Positions 53,792 to 64,000 are shown, numbered from the stretch's first letter. The stretch: 64,000 nt of DNA from Entophlyctis helioformis (GCA_025526915.1 JAHLKH010000021.1:62001-126000); one strand, 5' to 3'. Program-made: numbers and translations. The notes: a model not told the origin generated them from the letters alone.

Positions 53792-56067
53792 ATGAACCCG
53801 CTCGCCCGCCTGCCGCCCGCTGCCTCCAGCCGCCTGCTGCCACACGCACTCCGCCCCGCTCGCCCGCAGCCCGCCCACGCCCTCTCGTCGCCGCCGTCTG
53901 CATCTGCATCCGCTGCAGCATGCCACCCTCTCTCGCCCGCCAGCATCCACCGCACCGGCATCCACACTCGCCCTGTCGCTGCCGTCGCTGCTGCCACAGG
54001 CCGCCGGCACCAGTCGTCGTTTCTGAGCGACCGGGTCATCCGCGCAACGTGCCGTGTGGGAGAGAGCCGTGGCCAGCCCATCGACCTGTACCATGAGATC
54101 CACGGCACGGGCAAGCACAAGCTGCTCTTCATCACAGGCTGGGCCGGCAGCTGCGACAACTGGCGCTTCCAGGTGAGCGATCGATGCTGTTTGTTGTGCT
54201 GCCGTCGAGCGAAGCCGTGCATGGCTTGCGGCTTGCTGGCCGAAACATGGCTTGCGGCATGGGGAACCACCACACACACTCACGCATGGCGGCTGATCGC
54301 TGACGGCCATCCGCTGCTGTTGGCTTGCAGACAGAGTTCTTTGGACGGCATGGCGACTTTGAGGTCTGCATCTACGAGAACCGAGGCTCTGGCTTCTCGA
54401 CCGCACCGCTCACGCAGTACAGGTGTGTGCAGCATGCCGTCCCCGACCAGCCGGCCACATCACAGATGCGCTTGCTGATCTGCCTGCATGGATCGCATCC
54501 AGGATGGTCGACATGGCCCGAGACGCCAACGAGCTCGTTGCGCATCTTGGATGGGACAAGTGCCATGTCGTTGGCGTCAGCATGGGCGGCATGATCGCAC
54601 AGGTGTGTGGTGGCGAGTTGCGCTTGGTCCTGGTCACACGACAGTGCGCTGACGGCACGCTTGTGCACAACAGGAACTGGCGCTGCTCCTGCCAGACAAG
54701 CTGTCGAGTCTGTGTCTGGCATCCACACACGCCGGTCGCGGACTGCCACCTGTGAGTGCACGCTCTTGGAGGATTCACGTCGCGTCGCGTCCCATACAAC
54801 TCACGGTGGCTGGCTCGTCTGCAGTCGGAGCACATTCCGCGGCTGGTGGGACTGTTTGCGCAGGTCATGCTCGGCCTGGCACAGATCAAGGACCATGTGC
54901 CACGCCTGCTGTACAGCAACGTGAGCTGCATGCCATCCGCTTGCATCTTGTCGCTCCTTGTCGCTCCTTGTCGCTCCTTGTCGCACTGAGCAGGCTGGTT
55001 GGCTTACCTGGCTGGTGGCAATGCAGGACTGGCTGCGCAGCTCTGCGCCGATCGAGTCTGGCTGCAAGACAAACTTTGACTACATGCTCAAGGTACGCCT
55101 GCAGCATCCATGCAGCACAGCGTTGCGTGCACGGTTGTCCGCACTCCATGGGCAGTGTGGCTAACGTGCATCCAACGCATCCAACGCATCCAATACATCC
55201 ATGCGAGCAGTTCCATTCAGGCAGAGTCGGCAGCCGCCCGCCGCAAAACTTCCGATCGGCCTTGGCACAGCTGTGGGGCATCTGTCGCCACTACGTCAGC
55301 ACAGACCGCTTACACGAACTGCGCAAGTCGCTCTCAGCAACATCCATCCCAGTCATGGTTGTCCACGGCACCGAAGATTGCGTGAGTGGCCGAGACGACC
55401 GTTGCTGATCAGCCTGCTGTGTGCTGTTGCGATGCTGCTTCTGTGGACTCTGACACGCTTCACATCTCGCCAACCCAACCCACACCTGCAGCTTGTGCAT
55501 GCACGCAACGCGCTCCATCTGGCCAGGCACATTGGCGGACGCCTTGTTCTGTTTGACGGACGCGGCCATGCCATGAACCACGAGGACATTGCCACCTTCA
55601 ACGCACTGCTCTTGCGCCACTTTTACACGGCCATCTGCGGCGAGCAAGAGACGGCGTCGGTGCTCTCTGGATGGGCCAACCTGCGCCAGGTGTTTGAGAC
55701 GCACGCCGTCAAGTGGTCGGATCGACTTGCAGCACAGATGCTTGGCACTGAAACGGCTGTTGTGAATGCGGCGTTGACTGCTGCTGCCTCTCTGTCCTCC
55801 ATGGCAAGTGCTGGATCGCCACCTGCGAATGCCTCGTCCCCGTCGGCATTGGATCAGCAACCAAGCAGAGCAGCATCGCCATTGTCGACAGATCGTGCTT
55901 CCACTTGCACGGCTCAGTCGTCCACTGGCACCTTGGCAGCTCCAATGGCGACCGATTGCAGCCAAGATGCGTCGGCACTGTTGGAGACTGCGGACATTGA
56001 GATTGTGCCACCGCTCAAGGCTGATCTGCCGCCCACGCTGCTCTTTGCAGCCCCACCAGCTCAATGA
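53792..56067 (+). CDS. Alpha/beta hydrolase with mitochondrial presequence
   Basis: Eight exons: 53792..54172, 54331..54422, 54503..54602, 54674..54751, 54825..54920, 55027..55092, 55211..55381 and 55492..56067, giving 519 residues in one frame. The first 75 residues have many Arg/Ser/Ala and almost no acidic residues, so mitochondrial import is likely. Hydrolase core: FITGWAGSCDNW (oxyanion region), YENRGSGFS, nucleophile elbow VGVSMGGMIAQELAL (Ser), a late acid in MVVHGTEDCLV (Asp) and a His in DGRGHAMNHED. The tail after about residue 400 is Ser/Ala-rich. Substrate unknown; lipase, esterase or thioesterase roles are all possible. Confidence 0.85.
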
Positions 56068-56532
56068 ATACCACTCTCTGTTGAAAGTGGAGTATCGTTC
56101 TATGGTTCAAGGGAGGCTCCACTCACACGATGTGAACACAAACGCCTTCAATGATCACATCCCCATCCATCAGAGTACAGCAAGTCCATGGTCGTCTGCT
56201 GTGTGATGTCCAACGGCCCTCTCGCAACCATCGCACAGCTGAGCAACGATGAGCGATCAGCATGAAAAGCAGTCAACATTGCAGCGGCAGTCACGCCAGT
56301 CTGTGGCTGTCCGAGTGCCAGCGTGCATTCACAGGGACAACCAGTGCATATCGTGCTGGATCAGACACAGCTGACTGCAGCCGTCACTCGCCAAAGCCAG
56401 TCACATCACGTCATCCATTGTGAGCGCCTTTCCCGACTCTCGCACATCCGATCTCGCCAAGCATCGCAGATCCAGCCACTCTCACTCCACAGACGCATCG
56501 AGCCCCACTCCCACTCGCACAATCCACACACA
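56068..56532. other. Gene-free spacer
   Basis: 465 bp between the hydrolase stop and the kinase start. No ORF with recognisable content, no RNA gene and no clear TATA box. Presumably a 3' UTR plus the kinase promoter. Confidence 0.45.
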
Positions 56533-58650
56533 ATGAAGCAGAAGCAAAGCAGCATCGCCCCTCAGCCCAATGGCGCGGCTGCACAATCATCACACAAGCC
56601 ATCCGCACGGCTGCCAGCCAAGCAAACAACCATCTCCCGAAAGCGGCCGTCGTGGGCAAGCGGCATCAGCTCGCTCAAGTCAATCGTCGGCCGGAACCTC
56701 AAGCGCCGCAGCATCACCGACGCGTCGCCGATTGGCACTCAGCCCGAGCAGACGCGTGTCTCGCTCCGTGGCGTCGCCGTCTCCCCTGCCAAAACCGCGG
56801 CTGTCAGAGCGCTGTCTCATGGCACTGCCCAACCGGTCGCCGACGTCTATCCTCCCACGGCAGCTCACAACGCAGCACAGCCCGTGGCTGCCGTCGCACC
56901 GCGTATTGCTCCAACAGCAGCAGTCGCATCCGCTCCATCCGTCCCAACCGCATCCAATGCGGCGGCTGCCCCGTCGAAAGTCTCCAGCCTGGCGTCGCCC
57001 AACCACACGATCAGCGACGCCATGTTCGGTGTCATGGCTGCATTCCGAGCCAGCCCAGCTGCATACGCTGCGCACAATGCTCGTCTCGCTCGTGCCGGTC
57101 CCATCCATAGCGCCGAGTACACGCAGCTGGTGAAGGACCCCGAGGCGATGAACGCCGAGGAGATCCGCGGGATCGTCCAGACGATGGTCAAGGCGTTTGA
57201 CGAGTACATCCGCCAGACACACGGCTTCCACGTGAGTGCATCGCATGCAGATGGCTGTGGCTGTAGATGGCGCGCATGGCTCACATTGTGCATGCAAGCA
57301 GTTCATGGACGAGCCGCTTGTTGACAACGGCGTGACTCTGACGGATCGCCAGGTCGCTGTCCGTCGTGCTGCTGGGACGTTGCCATTCCCGCCACTCGCC
57401 ACGACTCACCGGTCGCAGTCGCTCTTGGATGCATACGGTGCAAGTGGATCCACCAAGCTGCCAGACATGCCGTCAAGCCGCGTGTCGGGATCGTCCTCTG
57501 CACACGAGGACTCGACACTCGTCCCATGGCGGCTGCAAGACTGCATCGTGGGCAGCAACTTGGCAATGGCGCATGCGGTCATGTGCGTCTGATCCAAGAC
57601 AAGCGCACGGGTCTGCCTGTATGTTCATGGTGTGTTTGTTCATTGTCACGAGGTTGAATGTCACGGCTCACTCGTGGTGTCATGGCGACAGTTTGCAACC
57701 AAGGTCATTGTGAAAGCCGTGACAGGCGACGACGAGGCGGACGCATATAGCCAGCGCGATCGCGAGATGGAGATGCTGTTTACGCAGCTACTCCACCACC
57801 CAAACATTGTGCAAGTCGTTGATGTGGCCGAGACCGCCGGTCATGTCTTGATCACGATGGAGTACCTGCCTCGCGGATCGCTTTCCAAGTCATCAAGACG
57901 CTGGCAGAGGACGGCCGCCTGCTTGACGGCAACACATGCCGCAAGTACTGCCAGCAGATGGCGTCTGCCGTGGCATACTGCCACAAGGTATCACGGCACT
58001 TGCATGCGGCTGCGATTGTATCTGCTAGCCGAAACTGACAGCACGCCACTTGGCATCCATATCAAACAGAGCAACGTTGTCCACCTGTACATCAAGGCGG
58101 ACAACTTCATGGTGGACGACAACGACCAGATCCGTCTCATTGACTTTGGCTTCAGTGAGGCGTTTGATCCCAACAAGCGCTTCCATATGCACATTGGGTG
58201 AGTTGCCATGCCGTACTCGTGCTGCAATGCTGCGATCATCACACTGACTCGCCCGCTGTGCTTGGCATCCACCATTCCAGCACACCAGAGTACATGTCGC
58301 CTGAGTGCGCACTGGGATCGGCATTCGTGGGATCAGAGGCTGACGTTTGGAGTCTCGGAGTCACTTTCTACGAGATGGTGACTAGCTGCCTGCCCATCAA
58401 GTCGCAGGAGGAGCAGGACAACGAATGTGACAAGTACAACAAGCTCGCCGCACTCCAGCAGAAGTTCGCCAAGAAGCCGAGCCGATCGCCCATGGCGCGG
58501 TTCGAGGCCAAGGTCGCATTCCCGCCAAGACAGACAAAGGCAAGTGAGCACATGTGGAGTGCTTTGAGTCGGATGCTTTGCCAGCAAACAGGCATCGCCA
58601 ACTCACACTGTGACGGCGGTGTGCATGGACAGACTTTGTGCTCTCTCTGA
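56533..58650 (+). CDS. Protein kinase-like protein with altered catalytic loop (two frame breaks)
   Basis: Exons 56533..57231, 57302..57618, 57692..57987, 58070..58197 and 58281..58650. The summed length is two bases short of a whole frame, which fits one missing G near 57563 (glycine loop) and one missing T near 57886 (T run). About 225 basic, Ser/Ala-rich residues precede the kinase domain. In the domain: glycine loop GNGACGHVRLI, VAIK-type lysine in ATKVIVKAV, ITMEYLPRGSL, catalytic loop VVHLYIKADN, IRLIDFGF (DFG present) and GTPEYMSPECALG. The HRD aspartate is Tyr (HLY), so catalysis is doubtful. The C-lobe end is uncertain because a GCAAGT at 58548 could be another GC donor. Resembles CAMK/Snf1-like kinases by sequence style. 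Confidence 0.75.
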
Positions 58651-58939
58651 ACACACTTTCAGCAGATGCAATGGAACAGCCAGACATGAGTCCAACCACC
58701 ATTGCGCTCAATGATTGTATGTGTTGTTGTGTATCCATACAATCATTCATCATCCAAGACTATTCGCAAGTCACTTGAACCAAACCACAGCCAGCAACTG
58801 CTGGCATTTGCACATTGATTGTCAAGACGCCATGCAATCCTTGCATGCATCCACTCATCTGTCATGCACCACATTGAGAGCATTGAACTGCAGTCCATGG
58901 ATGTGATTGCTCTCAATCTCAACTGACTGATCTGACTGA

Positions 58940-60706
58940 TCATTCATATTGGGCGAGCCATTCAGGATCCTGGCACACCAATCCAGCAAACCCATCATCT
59001 GAGTATCCATAGTCAACCTCAAACAACTCGTTGTCATCATGAGGCGGCGATCCAACCACTGCAGTGCCACAAGTCCATGTGAGGTCAAGTATGGCAACAG
59101 CAGTTGCTGTCTACTGAGTGATGACTGCAGCTGGAAGGCCGTTTGGCTGAATGTTCGGGTGCCTGTGGTTCAATGGCGGCAGGAGATTGTGGCGGCTGAT
59201 CGCAGTCCTCTGCCATGATCTCGTCGTCAGAATTGAATGACGGCGCTATGGTTGGCAATGAGCCTTGATTGATCTGCTCGGATTGGTCTTGAACGCGGAC
59301 AGCGACAGCAAGTCAAAGCTTGGCAGCAGCAATGGCTGCAAGCTGGTCGATGCCTGTGACTGGTTGGCCGTTCATCAGGAGTCTTGTTGCTTGCTGATTG
59401 ATTGCCGCGGCTGGCTGGCTGGCGTCTTTGGATGTCCTTTGTTGTGATGCTGTCTTGGTGATCTTGCGGACAGTGTTTGCTTCTTACAAAACGTTTGGTT
59501 GTTGTGCTGACAGTGGGTCTTGTCTCGAAAACGTCGTCCAACTCTGCATGCGAATGACTGCCGTCTTTGAGTATCGCTCGCCTCCTTGCCTTGAAAGCCA
59601 TCAGTTTCCAAATGAACTGACATGCTGGCAGTGAACCTTGAAGCTGTTGCGAGAGGTGACCACGCAGTCATCCAGATCAACAGAGTCAATCCCATTGAGC
59701 TGGCTCCCCTTTGCGACTGAGGCGTGCTCGTCATAGATTGGAACCACCTTGGGTTGCGACACCTGACGATCTGTTCATGGAAGCAAGTCACCAAGCCACT
59801 TGTGCTGGACGGCTTTGATCGTGTGGCGGGGTTGGTTGGTCTTGTGAATGAAAGAGACGGATGGACAGCAATGGCGGTGAGATGAGGCCAGTGCAGCGTC
59901 AGTCGCACGCCGACTGGGCACGAGTTGTCTGCTGATGCTGCTGCTGCTGCTGCTGTTGTCGTTGCCGAGCAGGGCTTGTCTCATCGAGTGCTTGTTGGCA
60001 GTCTGGATCGAGCGGAGTCGGAGCGGAGTTGAGTCGCGTCAGCCAGATTGCTGGACGATGGGGGTTGCAGGCTGCAGAGACGCATGCGACAGCGGATTCA
60101 AGAGCGCTGTGCTGGCTGGCTGTCAGGCTGGCTGGCTGGCTGACATACAAGCCAACAGGGCTCCAGCACAGCAGCAGCAGGCAGACGGAGCAACGCAAGA
60201 AGGGCGAGAGCAGCGCATGAGGGGCGAGAGCAACGCACCTGCAGAAGCGAGGAGACGAGGGCATCGCCAGCGACAACAAAGACAGAGACCGCCATGGTGG
60301 CCACAGCACCGACCAGTGAGGCCAAAGGCTTGCGCTGCTGTTGGCTGGCATGCGGCTCGGCCAGGTGCAGGACGGCCTCGACGACTGGACCAGCGTGCGG
60401 ATGCTGCTTGATGGACGGGCAGAAGGGGTCTGCTGCACCTTGTCGTGAGCGGGACTGGCGGACAGAGAGTCGGATGTGAATGCTCTGGGGTTGTCGGTCT
60501 GTTGGGCTCGTGCAGAGGGAGCAGCACAGGGGCATGGCTGCTGGAGGATGCGATGCTGGAGAGACGGGAGCAGGAGCAGGCGTGGCGGACGGGGGCGATG
60601 CGGTGTGTCCGACCTCGCCAAACAAGCTTTTGGGGTTGCGGGAAGCCACCGAGATGCTGGTTTGGTGGCAGGCGAACAGAGGCAAGATGGAAGGCGAGCG
60701 ATGCAT
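58940..60706 (-). CDS. Unresolved multi-exon gene, possible membrane protein
   Basis: Several minus-strand segments read like real protein but are not joined by one frame. From the ATG at 60706 an Arg/Ser-rich, presequence-like N-terminus leads to a hydrophobic segment (LASLVGAVATMAVSVFVVAG) and a GTGCGT donor near 60239. Then come a Ser-rich piece near 59820-59990, an acidic piece VSQPKVVPIYDEHASVAKGS at about 59640-59780, PTIAPSFNSDDEIMAEDCDQ near 59200-59260, and a C-terminal piece (DDNELFEVDYGYSDDGFAGL) ending at the TGA at 58942-58940. I do not recognise a family. Frame changes could be introns, indels or both, and more than one gene is possible. Confidence 0.35.
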
Positions 60707-60739
60707 GTGGCAGTGGGAGCGGTGGGAGCGGTGGTTGGA

Positions 60740-62641
60740 TCAAGTCTGGCAGATGCGAGGTGGTCGGCAGTGCTTGTGATGCAAGGTGCTCTCTGAGCCG
60801 TTCAACGTCAGGCGAGGTGTTTGGTGAGTCTGCCCGCTAGCTGGCCGCTTGCTCAGCCTGTTCCTCAATGATACACTCGATGACACCCCCGAGATCAGCA
60901 TCCCAGCTGCAGACTGTGTGGCCATCCTCACAGAGTCGCACGCAGCATTGGCAGACGCAGTGCAAGTCGTGGCGGCATCGGCGACAGGTGGCAGATGGCG
61001 GTTGGTGTCGACAAGTGCGGCAATCACATCTTCATTCCAAAGAGTCTTGGCGATCCATCCATCACTCGCTTGATGGTTGCCGTTTCCTGATGGTCGATTC
61101 GAGTCGCTCGATGGTGGTCTTGTTGGTGAAGAATCCTTGCTTTGCTTCTGCAAGTAGTGTTGTGTCCGGTCCAGCGTGATGCTGCCTAGGAGAATATCGG
61201 CTACTTCGGCAGTCCTGGCGCGGTGGAGCGCTTCGAGTCCAAAGCCATATCCATGATCCAGCAAGTATTGGACCATCTCGGCGTTTCCATGTGCGGCTGC
61301 AGAATCAATGGCGTTGTTTGATGCGCGGCTGCCTCTGGAGTGCATGTACTTGACAACGTCCACGTGTCCATTTCTGACGGCGTTATCCAGTGCAGCGGAC
61401 GTGCACTCTTGACCACGGGTCTCGTGTAGCCACTCCACCATATCAACTCGGCCCTGGGTCGAAGCGTCAATCATCGCCTGATCTGTGCACCCTTCCGTCC
61501 TGTTGGCATGCAGCCACTTGACAACGTGCAGATGCCCATAGACCGCTGCCCAGTCCATCGCATGAGTCGTGCAACCTTCCGTCCTGTTGGCATGCAGCCA
61601 CTTGACGATATGCAGATGACCATTCTCTGCCGCCTTGTCCATCGCCTCGGTCGTGCATCCTTCCGTCCTGTTCTCATGGAGCCACTTGACGATATGCAGA
61701 TGACCTCTAATAGCGGCCCAGTCCATCGCCCACTCCGTGCATCCCTCCGTCCTGTTCTTGTGGAGCCACTTGACAATGTGCAGATGCCCATTTCCAGCCG
61801 CTGCATTCATGGACCACGTTGTGCAACCTTCCGTCCTGTTCTCGTGGAACCACTTGACAACGTGAAAGTGGCCGTTTTCTGCCGCCCAGTCCATGGCATC
61901 CACAGTGCATCCAGTCACGCCAGCATCAAACAGGTACTGCACAACATCCAGATGGCCATAGCGTGCTGCTACAAGAATCGCTTCGTGCCAGTACTCGCTT
62001 GACGGATCTTGCTTGGCCATCCAGCGTTGGAGTATCTTGTACTTGTCGTCGAGATGCTTGAGCAGATCGACGAACCCAAAGCGGATGGCCATGCGAGCGA
62101 GTGCGATCGGTTTTGAAAAGTCGAGCAGGTCGTACCAGCCGTGCCGCATGGCGATGAGAAGCAGCCGGCGTTCGTTCCTGCAAGTGTCACGGAACGATCC
62201 ACAGTAGCGGTTGTTCTGTTTGTCGTATATCGCACGCTCGACCTCGGTGAACTTTGGAAATCGCTTGCAGAGACGGTCGTACATGGAGCGAGAGTGTGCG
62301 AGGAGCAGTCCGTTCTCGGTCGTAAGCTTAACGTCAGGCAGCAGCGCCAGATCGCCCTGCCAGTCCATCTGGAACGTATCGGCCCACAGCTGCAGCTTGG
62401 TCGCTTTACTGAGTGTGGCGGCATCGCCGAGCAGGCCGTTGAGGAAGAGGGTGGGCGGGCCGGCGTGCTTGAGGATCATGGCGTGGATCTCGGCGGGCTT
62501 GCGGTCCCAGTGGCTTCTGCCGTATGCGAGGTCGCCGGTGGCTGGCGGCACAACATAGCGAGGCACACCTGGCTGTGGTGTCGTTGCTGCTGCTGCTGCT
62601 GCTGCGTCTGCGTTGCCTGCCGTCTGTTGCTCCACTTGCAT
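60740..62641 (-). CDS. Ankyrin-repeat protein with near-identical WLH repeats
   Basis: Single exon, 633 residues from the ATG at 62641. After an Ala-rich start, the block FQMDWQGDLALLPDVKL plus SRSMYDRLCKRFPKF matches the corresponding block in the gene at 21724-23100. About nine ankyrin units follow; five of them (about 61470-61860) are nearly identical at the protein and DNA level, with the core GHLHIVKWLHENRTEGCT. This implies recent tandem duplication or gene conversion. The C-terminal 150 residues are Ser/Thr-rich. Function unknown. Confidence 0.82.
   Translation of the reverse strand: MQVEQQTAGNADAAAAAAATTPQPGVPRYVVPPATGDLAYGRSHWDRKPAEIHAMILKHAGPPTLFLNGLLGDAATLSKATKLQLWADTFQMDWQGDLALLPDVKLTTENGLLLAHSRSMYDRLCKRFPKFTEVERAIYDKQNNRYCGSFRDTCRNERRLLLIAMRHGWYDLLDFSKPIALARMAIRFGFVDLLKHLDDKYKILQRWMAKQDPSSEYWHEAILVAARYGHLDVVQYLFDAGVTGCTVDAMDWAAENGHFHVVKWFHENRTEGCTTWSMNAAAGNGHLHIVKWLHKNRTEGCTEWAMDWAAIRGHLHIVKWLHENRTEGCTTEAMDKAAENGHLHIVKWLHANRTEGCTTHAMDWAAVYGHLHVVKWLHANRTEGCTDQAMIDASTQGRVDMVEWLHETRGQECTSAALDNAVRNGHVDVVKYMHSRGSRASNNAIDSAAAHGNAEMVQYLLDHGYGFGLEALHRARTAEVADILLGSITLDRTQHYLQKQSKDSSPTRPPSSDSNRPSGNGNHQASDGWIAKTLWNEDVIAALVDTNRHLPPVADAATTCTASANAACDSVRMATQSAAGMLISGVSSSVSLRNRLSKRPASGQTHQTPRLTLNGSESTLHHKHCRPPRICQT
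61470..61860 (-). repeat. Tandem ankyrin-coding repeat, about 99-bp unit
   Basis: Five successive units share long identical DNA stretches such as CATCCTTCCGTCCTGTT and GAGCCACTTGACGATATGCA on the plus strand. This is much closer than needed to keep the protein fold. Confidence 0.8.
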
Positions 62642-63177
62642 CGTCACAGCCGTTTGCTCGCTTTGTTGGCTGTGAGGACAACAACAGACGCGATCGTGGG
62701 AACAAGATATAAACCAGCTCGTCGTGTTTGAGCATGGAGCATACCACGGCCAAGACGACCCTCAGCCATGCAGGTTGAGCAGTGTGATCCCGGCATCGAC
62801 GACCGAAGACGCGCCCCTTGTCGTCCTTGTTCAAACCGAGCCCTTGGCCCCGCTGGGCTTATCATCATCTGTGATAAAGGAGCGCACTGGTCGGCTCAAG
62901 CGGCTCATGTTCTGCACCCGCTTCGACCTTGGTGGTCAGCAACTGTTGGTTCTTGCATCTGCTTTTCAGTTATAAAGGGATGGCGTGTGATACATCTCTG
63001 CCGCATGCATAGGGAGCATGAGAAGACAGTCATCACAAAAGCCAGCCAGTGCATACGCGGCCATGATCAGCATCTGCAAGGCGTCTGACACAGCAGCCCG
63101 CCGCGTTCATTGGATCCTCTCCTGCCAGCAATATGCGCAACTCCCCCACCCTCCAACTGCAAAGAATGGCAACCAGC
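62642..63177. other. Gene-free spacer
   Basis: 536 bp between the start of the ankyrin gene (-) and the 3' end of the ABCD gene (-). It contains a TATAAA at 62707-62712 (reverse complement not TATA-like) and no gene I can support. Confidence 0.45.
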
Positions 63178-64000
63178 TCAAATCAAGGTGCGCTTGGCAT
63201 GCTTGAGGTCGCCGTCGTCTGCCTCGTCGCCGTCCTTGTCGTCGCCGCGGCCATCCAGACTGAGCTCGCGGTTAATTTCCGTCAACCGCGACCGCAGACC
63301 GTCCATGCCCATCATCTGCGTCTCGAGCTTGTGCACCTCGTGCTCCATGGACAGCGACAGCGACTCGGCCGTGCCAATCTGCTCGACGACCCATGCGGCA
63401 TGGCTGCCCGTCGTCTCGTCCGTCTCGCCGATGCGCAGCAGGTACGTGTGGTACTTGAACAGCGACGGGCGGTGCGAGATGGTCACGAGCGTCATGCCTG
63501 CTTCCTTGGCCGACGTGTAGAGGAGCGCCTCCACGTCGGTCGAGACGGCCGAGGTGGCTTCGTCAAGCACGGCGAACCGCGGCCGGTGGTAAAACAGCCG
63601 CGCGAGCTGCACACGCTGCTTCTCGCCTGGCTTCGGGATCCCGCCGTCAGTGTCGAGAACATCAAGACCAGACAAACAGAACAGAACAGAGCAGGGCAGG
63701 GCAGAGCAGTGCACTTGCCTCCCGAGAACACGTCCTTCCATTCCTTGACAGCCTCCCATCCACCCTCGCGGCCGGGAATATAGTCCAGGTAGACCGTCTT
63801 GAGAATGTCCGTGAGCTCGGCATCCGTGCGGCCAGCCTTGATCATGTCCGCATGCGAGTGGGGGTAAATGATCTGGTCGCGCAGACTGCCAATGGCGAGG
63901 TACGGCCGCTGCGGGAGGTACATGATGGACGACAGCTTGGGGGCCGGACGCGAGATGGTGCCGGCAAAGTGCGGCCAGAGCCCCGACAGCACGCGGAGGA
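63178..64000 (-). CDS. Peroxisomal ABC half-transporter (ABCD/Pxa family), 3' part
   Basis: Runs off the right edge. Exons in window: >64000..63719 and 63626..63178, separated by a 92-bp intron with a GC donor (GCAAGT). The nucleotide-binding domain shows PQRPYLAIGSLRDQIIYP (Q-loop side), an ALD-type block GREGGWEAVKEWKDVFSGGE (signature SGGE, spliced), RLFYHRPRFAVLDEATSAVS (Walker B and D-loop), and TLVTISHRPSLFKYHTYLL (switch His). ABCD proteins import long-chain acyl-CoA into peroxisomes as dimers. The acidic, Lys-rich tail ends KHAKRTLI. The membrane domain is expected beyond the window. Confidence 0.9.
   Translation of the reverse strand, partial: PPRAVGALAALCRHHLASGPQAVVHHVPPAAAVPRHWQSARPDHLPPLACGHDQGWPHGCRAHGHSQDGLPGLYSRPRGWMGGCQGMEGRVLGRQVHCSALPCSVLFCLSGLDVLDTDGGIPKPGEKQRVQLARLFYHRPRFAVLDEATSAVSTDVEALLYTSAKEAGMTLVTISHRPSLFKYHTYLLRIGETDETTGSHAAWVVEQIGTAESLSLSMEHEVHKLETQMMGMDGLRSRLTEINRELSLDGRGDDKDGDEADDGDLKHAKRTLI

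Noticed and set aside
57540..57600. Apparent loss of the glycine-rich loop in the kinase
   Set aside because: In the next frame the sequence reads GNGACGHVRL, so the loop is present and one base is missing just upstream; only the HRD change is kept as a finding.

Overview
The window is nuclear DNA of a fungus, most likely an early-diverging zoosporic (chytrid-like) lineage. It is GC-rich and gene-dense, with short introns (mostly 67-120 bp, up to 219 bp) on both strands. It carries a division-2 chitin synthase, a SEACIT/GATOR1 subunit (Iml1), a Tim44, a Pol III core subunit and two expanded ankyrin proteins. The lineage is inferred from gene content only.

Layout. 1-4.2 kb: 3' two-thirds of IML1 (copy 1, +). 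4.3-7.4 kb: TIM44 (-) and an Avo2-like ankyrin gene (+). 7.5-14.5 kb: four minus-strand genes, namely peroxisomal acyl-CoA thioesterase, egghead-like GT2 glycosyltransferase, Kelch-BTB protein and secreted lipocalin. 14.9-23.1 kb: four plus-strand genes, namely Ser/Ala-rich membrane protein, arrestin-SH3 protein, S1/P1 nuclease with GPI-type tail and F-box-like ankyrin protein. 23.2-29.0 kb: a full Ty3/gypsy retrotransposon (-) ending 12 bp from a tRNA-Pro gene. 29.5-33.6 kb: RNA polymerase III second-largest subunit (+), its frame broken many times. 33.5-43.5 kb: a second arrestin-like protein with two SH3 domains (-) and chitin synthase (+), sharing a promoter with five evenly spaced CCAAT boxes. 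43.7-50.4 kb: complete IML1 copy 2 (-), inverted relative to copy 1. 50.6-58.6 kb: enoyl-CoA isomerase, quinone-oxidoreductase-like MDR enzyme, mitochondrial alpha/beta hydrolase and a kinase-like gene (all +). 58.9-64 kb: an unresolved gene, a second ankyrin protein and the 3' end of a peroxisomal ABCD transporter (all -).

Themes. Three proteins belong to peroxisomal fatty-acid oxidation (thioesterase ending AKL, isomerase ending PKL, ABCD transporter). Iml1 (TORC1 inhibition) and possibly Avo2 (TORC2) belong to TOR signalling. No operon-like unit is expected or seen.

Quality caveat. Single-base indels break the frame in both IML1 copies, gag, pol, RPC2, the isomerase and the kinase, often in homopolymers. 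In the two IML1 copies each break is private to one copy. Consensus sequencing errors are the simplest explanation, but pseudogenes cannot be excluded. Spliced models of most other genes close exactly in frame.
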